DNA of 8,230 nucleotides from Stenotrophomonas sp. (GTDB taxonomy: Bacteria; Pseudomonadota; Gammaproteobacteria; Xanthomonadales; Xanthomonadaceae), in assembly GCA_003248565.1 (NCBI GenBank), contig QFOV01000142.1, positions 1 to 8,230 of the forward strand, read 5' to 3'. The notes beneath the pieces are model-generated. The model saw nothing but the letters and a program-made list of their open reading frames with translations, had not been told where the DNA came from and did not search any database. The translations under genes and the position numbers were made by a program. Below are positions 5,159 through 8,230 of the stretch, piece by piece. Position 1 is the stretch's first letter, and the number at the start of each line of letters is the position of its first letter.

Positions 5159-7681
5159 TCAGAACGTATAGCGGACGTTGATGGTGGCGTTGCGCGGCGC
5201 CTGCCAGAACAACTGCATGCCGTCATCGGTCGGTGCGAAGTAGGACTTGTTCAATGCATTGCCGATGTTGAGCTGTGCCGACCATTGCGGGGTGAACTGA
5301 TAGCGCGCCATCAAGTCCACCACGGCATAGGAAGACTGTTCCAATGCCGGAATGCCCAGCGCCTGCGCTGCCGGTTGCCAGGCGAACGTGCGGCTCTGCC
5401 AGCGCACGCCGCCGCCCACGGTCAGCCCCTGCAATGCGCCCTGCAACTGGTAGCTGGTGAACAGGTTGAACTGCTTGCGCGGGATCACCGTGTTCACGTC
5501 GCTGCCATTGGCCTGTTCGGCCTTGAAGCGGCTGTAGCCGGCGCTGAGCTGCCAGCCCTCGAGGATCTCGCCCACCACTTCGGCTTCAAAGCCCTTGCTG
5601 ACCGTGCCATCGATGCCGGTGTAGCTGGAACGCATCGGACCGCCCGGGTTGGACGGATCTTCCGGCACCTGCCCGGCATACGTGGCGACGTTTTCCTGCT
5701 GCATGCGGTATAGCGCCAGCGTGGCGCTGAGGCGACCGTCCAGGAAAGCACTCTTCAAACCGACTTCGTAGGTATTGCCTTCGATCGGCGACAGCAGGCG
5801 GTTGCCGGCATCACGGTAGTTCTGCGGCTGGAAGACGCTGGTGTAGCTCGCATACGCGGAAATCTGGCGATTGATGTCGTACACCAGACCGGCGTAGGGC
5901 ACCACTTCGTTGTCCAGCGAATAGCTGTTGGCCGGCGTCTTCAGGTCGACCACTTCGTAGTCGACCATGCGTGCGCCGAGGATCAGCTTCAGCGGATCGG
6001 CCAGCGAGAAGCGGCCCACCGCGTACACCGCGTTCTGGGTGACCTCGCGCTTGTTGTAGTTCTGGCGGGCGATGAAGCTCGGCAACGGCGCGCTGCCGTT
6101 GTAGTCGTAGACATTCGGCGTGGTGGCGATGGTGACGGTACCCGGGGCACCGTCGGCCACTACCCGCTCCTTCCAGTGGTCGTAGCCCACCAGCACTTCG
6201 TGATGACGACCGAACAGATCGAAGCCGCCATCGACGCGCGCACTGGCGGCATCCTTGTCGCTGTCCACCCAGTAGACACCGGCATAACCCGGCACCGGGA
6301 ATTTGTAGACGAAGCCCGGCATCAGCTCCATCGCCATTACCGATTTGCCGTTGCTCGGGTCGATCGGGTACGGATAGAACAGCGCCAGCCTGGACTCGGA
6401 CTCACGCTGGCCACGGCTGACACGCACGCTGGCCTTCCAGTCGGCATTGAAGCGGTGCTCGGCGTCGATGAACCAGTTGCGGTAGCTGCTGTCCCAGTAC
6501 GACCAGTCCGGCGAGGTGTTGAGGCCGCGGTGCAGGCCACGGATGCGCTCGACCTTGTCGTCGGCACCCAGCGCCCAGGCCGGGGCGCCGCCCCAGCTCG
6601 GGCTGTCGGTATGGTTGTCCTGCTGGCTGATGCCCGCCGCGATCAGAGTGTTTTCGCCGATATCCTGCTCGAGCGTGGCGTACACCACATGGTTGCGGTT
6701 GCGCAGGCGATCGATGTGGCTGTCGCCTTCGTCGTAGTCGGCGGCTACGCGCATGCGGGTGGAGCCACTGGGCGACAGCGCGCCGCCAAGGTCGACAGTC
6801 ACGCCACGCTTGTCCCAGCGGCCGTACTCGACGGCGGCACTGCCGGTGAATTCGCGGCTGTCGGCCTTCTTGCGGATCAGATTGATGACTGCCGAAGGGC
6901 TGCCAGTACCGACCATCAGGCCGTCCGAGCCTCGCAGCACTTCGGCGCGGTCGTAGATGGCGGTATTGCTGAGGATTTCGCCGGCGCTCCACTGCTCGTC
7001 GATGGTGGTGGGTACGCCATCGATCAGGTAGCTCTCGATCTTGGAACCACGCGAGAACATGCTGCCGCGGTTGCTTTCGTAGCGGCTGATCGACAGGCCG
7101 GTGGTGTGCTCGACGATATCGGCCAGGTTCTCGATCCTGCGGTCTTCCATCATCGCCGAAGTGATCACGCTGACCGACTGCGGGGTTTCGCGCAGGTCCA
7201 GGTTCAAGCCGGTGGCGGTGCTGTTGCGGGCCAGGTAGGTGCCGTTGACCTGCAGTGCCGCCAGCGTCGATGTCTGCGGCGCAGTCGTGCCAGCCGGGAT
7301 GGCGGTGCCGCCAGCCGCTGCAGCTGCGCGTCGCTGCAGGGTGACGCGGTCACCGTCGATACGCCAGTCCAGTTCGCTGCCTTCCAGCAGCGCATCCAGG
7401 GCCTGCGGCACGCTGTAGCTGCCATTCAAACCAGGGCTGCGCTTACCGGCAGTCAGCTCGCCGGCAGCGGACAGGAAGATGCCCGCCTCGCCCGCGAAGC
7501 GGTTCAGCGTGCTGGTCAGTGGCCCGGCCGGGATGGTGTACGACCTGGCCTGCTGCAGCTTGGTCGACGCCTGCTGCGCGCTTGCCTGCTGCGGAGCGAG
7601 GGTGGCGACGGCAAGGCCAAGGCAGACCGCCAGCGTCAGCTGTCGGCGGATCGGCACCTGGGAGTGATGAAGGCGATGCAT
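5159..7681 (-). CDS. TonB-dependent siderophore receptor with STN signalling domain
   Basis: This is an outer-membrane receptor importing a ferric siderophore by TonB-dependent transport and signalling its occupancy. The start is the ATG at 7681-7679 (GAGAGAA six bases upstream), because MHRLHHSQ leads directly into a signal peptide ending ASA at residue 35; the frame stays open to 7855 without plausible coding. Length is 840 residues, normal for FpvA/FhuE/FoxA-like transducers. Domain order: STN domain about 41-117 (SYTIPAGPLTSTLNRFAGEAG, then a LDWRIDGDRVTLQ end); Ala/Gly/Thr linker; possible TonB-box region near LAALQV (140-145); plug about 164-272 with RETPQSVSVIT, YLIDGVPT, RAEVLRGSDGLMVGTGSP and AVINLIRKK; then the 22-strand barrel ending NVRYTF, whose final aromatic is the usual BAM recognition signal. 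It lies between fecR-type and PepSY-TM genes, which fits FecI/FecR-controlled induction. Substrate cannot be told from sequence; a hydroxamate or mixed siderophore is plausible. Confidence 0.95.
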   Translation of the reverse strand: MHRLHHSQVPIRRQLTLAVCLGLAVATLAPQQASAQQASTKLQQARSYTIPAGPLTSTLNRFAGEAGIFLSAAGELTAGKRSPGLNGSYSVPQALDALLEGSELDWRIDGDRVTLQRRAAAAAGGTAIPAGTTAPQTSTLAALQVNGTYLARNSTATGLNLDLRETPQSVSVITSAMMEDRRIENLADIVEHTTGLSISRYESNRGSMFSRGSKIESYLIDGVPTTIDEQWSAGEILSNTAIYDRAEVLRGSDGLMVGTGSPSAVINLIRKKADSREFTGSAAVEYGRWDKRGVTVDLGGALSPSGSTRMRVAADYDEGDSHIDRLRNRNHVVYATLEQDIGENTLIAAGISQQDNHTDSPSWGGAPAWALGADDKVERIRGLHRGLNTSPDWSYWDSSYRNWFIDAEHRFNADWKASVRVSRGQRESESRLALFYPYPIDPSNGKSVMAMELMPGFVYKFPVPGYAGVYWVDSDKDAASARVDGGFDLFGRHHEVLVGYDHWKERVVADGAPGTVTIATTPNVYDYNGSAPLPSFIARQNYNKREVTQNAVYAVGRFSLADPLKLILGARMVDYEVVDLKTPANSYSLDNEVVPYAGLVYDINRQISAYASYTSVFQPQNYRDAGNRLLSPIEGNTYEVGLKSAFLDGRLSATLALYRMQQENVATYAGQVPEDPSNPGGPMRSSYTGIDGTVSKGFEAEVVGEILEGWQLSAGYSRFKAEQANGSDVNTVIPRKQFNLFTSYQLQGALQGLTVGGGVRWQSRTFAWQPAAQALGIPALEQSSYAVVDLMARYQFTPQWSAQLNIGNALNKSYFAPTDDGMQLFWQAPRNATINVRYTF

Positions 7682-7692
7682 GGGTTTCTCTC

Positions 7693-7764
7693 GAACGTGG
7701 GGACAGGAAATAGCGATGCTTTCCCTGTTGATCGGACGAGGGCGAAAAAAAGGGAACCACGTTC
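7693..7764 (-). promoter_or_regulatory. Receptor leader: nested inverted repeats, candidate ECF promoter
   Basis: In the 143-base gap between the FecR-type gene and the receptor, GAACGTGG (7693-7700) is matched exactly by CCACGTTC (7757-7764). Inside lies a nearly palindromic element, ACAGGAAA (7703-7710) against TTTCCCTGT (7720-7728), broken by one extra base. On the minus strand, GGGAA at 7725-7721 followed after 16 bases by GTC at 7704-7702 resembles an ECF-sigma -35/-10 pair and would start RNA near 7696. Two runs of seven T on the minus strand (7774-7768 and 7751-7745) lie upstream. The region may hold the promoter induced by the FecI-like sigma factor, an operator, or a structured leader. 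No convincing Fur box was found. Confidence 0.4.
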
Positions 7765-7824
7765 TGCAAAAAAACCGCATCGGCCCCGACTCGCCCCGGC
7801 ATGAGCGCGCCGCCGCTGCCGGCA

Positions 7825-8230
7825 TCAGTGCAGCGGTTGCAGCGTTGTCCACCACGGCAAACTGCTGCTTACGCGCACCGGCAGGCTGCGTTCGAGCATT
7901 GCCAGGGCGGCGTCCGGGTCACGCAGTGGGAATACGCCGGCCACCGGCAAAGTGGCAATCTCCGGTGCGACGCCCAGATGGCCGGGGCGGTAGCGCGACA
8001 GTTCGGCAACCAGTTCGGCAAGCGGCATCTGGTCGGCCATCAGGATGCCGCGTGTCCATGCATCAATGCCCGGGTCGGCAAGCTGGGTCGGGCCGATGCC
8101 GGCAGCATCGACGCGCAGCTGTTGCCCCGCCTCGACCACGCTGACCAGACCCGCCGCCCTCACTTCCACCGCGCCTTCAAACACGGCCAACTGCAGCGCC
8201 TGCTGTTGCAAGCGCACGTTGAAGCGCGTG
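7825..8230 (-). CDS. FecR-family sigma regulator, N-terminus beyond the right edge
   Basis: The frame is open from the window edge to TGA at 7827-7825, giving 135 residues of the C-terminal part. No start is claimed, because the sequence before the first in-window GTG (TRFNVRLQ) is already inside the FecR domain. Visible parts: the end of the FecR domain (TRFNVRLQQQALQLAVFEGAVEV, then AGQQLRV), a DAWTRGILMADQMPLAELVAELSRYR stretch, and the C-terminal domain (LPVAGVFPLRDPDAALAMLERSLPVRV) that in this family contacts the receptor's STN domain. FecR proteins span the inner membrane once; that helix lies outside the window. They sense the loaded receptor and release or activate a FecI-type ECF sigma factor. 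The receptor gene follows 143 bases downstream on the same strand, the standard arrangement. A sigma factor gene is expected just past the right edge. Confidence 0.92.
   Translation of the reverse strand, partial: TRFNVRLQQQALQLAVFEGAVEVRAAGLVSVVEAGQQLRVDAAGIGPTQLADPGIDAWTRGILMADQMPLAELVAELSRYRPGHLGVAPEIATLPVAGVFPLRDPDAALAMLERSLPVRVSSSLPWWTTLQPLH

Noticed and set aside
4090..5181. Plus-strand open frame of about 360 codons opposite the PepSY-TM gene
   Set aside because: Gln/His/Arg-rich translation with no family features; fully antisense to a membrane protein gene with clear motifs.
5083..5226. Extension of the PepSY-TM protein to 5226, overlapping the receptor end
   Set aside because: The extra residues are Arg/Ser/Pro-rich, are encoded across the hairpin, and precede the family's normal N-terminus. 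The GTG at 5082 gives a normal length.
6176..7804. Long plus-strand open frame (about 540 codons) opposite the receptor gene
   Set aside because: It is antisense to a certain receptor gene with a full set of family motifs. Its translation is Ala/Val/Arg/His-rich without domains, as expected from the third-codon-position GC bias of the real gene.
7682..7824. Fur box in the receptor leader
   Set aside because: No stretch resembling the GATAATGATAATCATTATC consensus on either strand. Fur may act on the sigma factor gene outside the window.
7682..7855. Extension of the receptor to an upstream start giving 898 residues
   Set aside because: It would put 58 odd residues ahead of a complete signal peptide and overlap the FecR-type gene. 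The ATG at 7681 has a usable ribosome binding site.

Overview
The window looks like chromosomal DNA from a GC-rich gammaproteobacterium, most likely Stenotrophomonas or another member of the Xanthomonadaceae. This rests on codon usage, the style of the secreted hypothetical proteins, and a FecR / STN-type TonB-dependent receptor / PepSY-TM gene order. It is judged by eye, without a database search. No rRNA, tRNA, CRISPR array, insertion sequence or integrase is visible.

Left third (1-1817, all minus strand): an uncharacterised gene runs off the left edge, followed to its right by two unrelated secreted hypothetical proteins of about 180 residues. The gap between the two secreted-protein genes carries two different short tandem repeats with a 9-bp period. 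The outermost gene of this block (1278-1817) has a good sigma-70-like promoter. The 336-bp space to its right (1818-2153) separates it from a divergent plus-strand pair.

Middle (2154-3682, plus strand): an Asp/Glu racemase-family protein overlaps by ATGA with a secreted protein that has a Sel1-like C-terminus, so the two are probably translated together. The racemase-like protein keeps its C-terminal catalytic Cys. It has Ala-Val where relatives carry the first catalytic Cys or Thr followed by Asn, so ordinary racemase activity is doubtful.

Right half (3764-8230, minus strand, transcribed right to left): an iron-uptake locus. A FecR-family anti-sigma/sigma regulator enters from the right edge; its partner ECF sigma gene would be expected just outside. 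After a 143-bp leader with inverted repeats comes an 840-residue TonB-dependent siderophore receptor with an N-terminal STN signalling domain. Then come a PepSY-TM protein, which is probably the inner-membrane ferric-siderophore reductase, and an overlapping 57-residue membrane protein. A perfect 15-bp hairpin fills most of the gap between receptor and reductase. The likely circuit is: the loaded receptor signals through its STN domain to periplasmic FecR, FecR activates the sigma factor, and the receptor operon is induced; imported ferric siderophore is then reduced at the inner membrane. This is a known kind of system. The less ordinary points are the small overlapping membrane gene, the intergenic hairpin, the receptor leader and the altered racemase active site.
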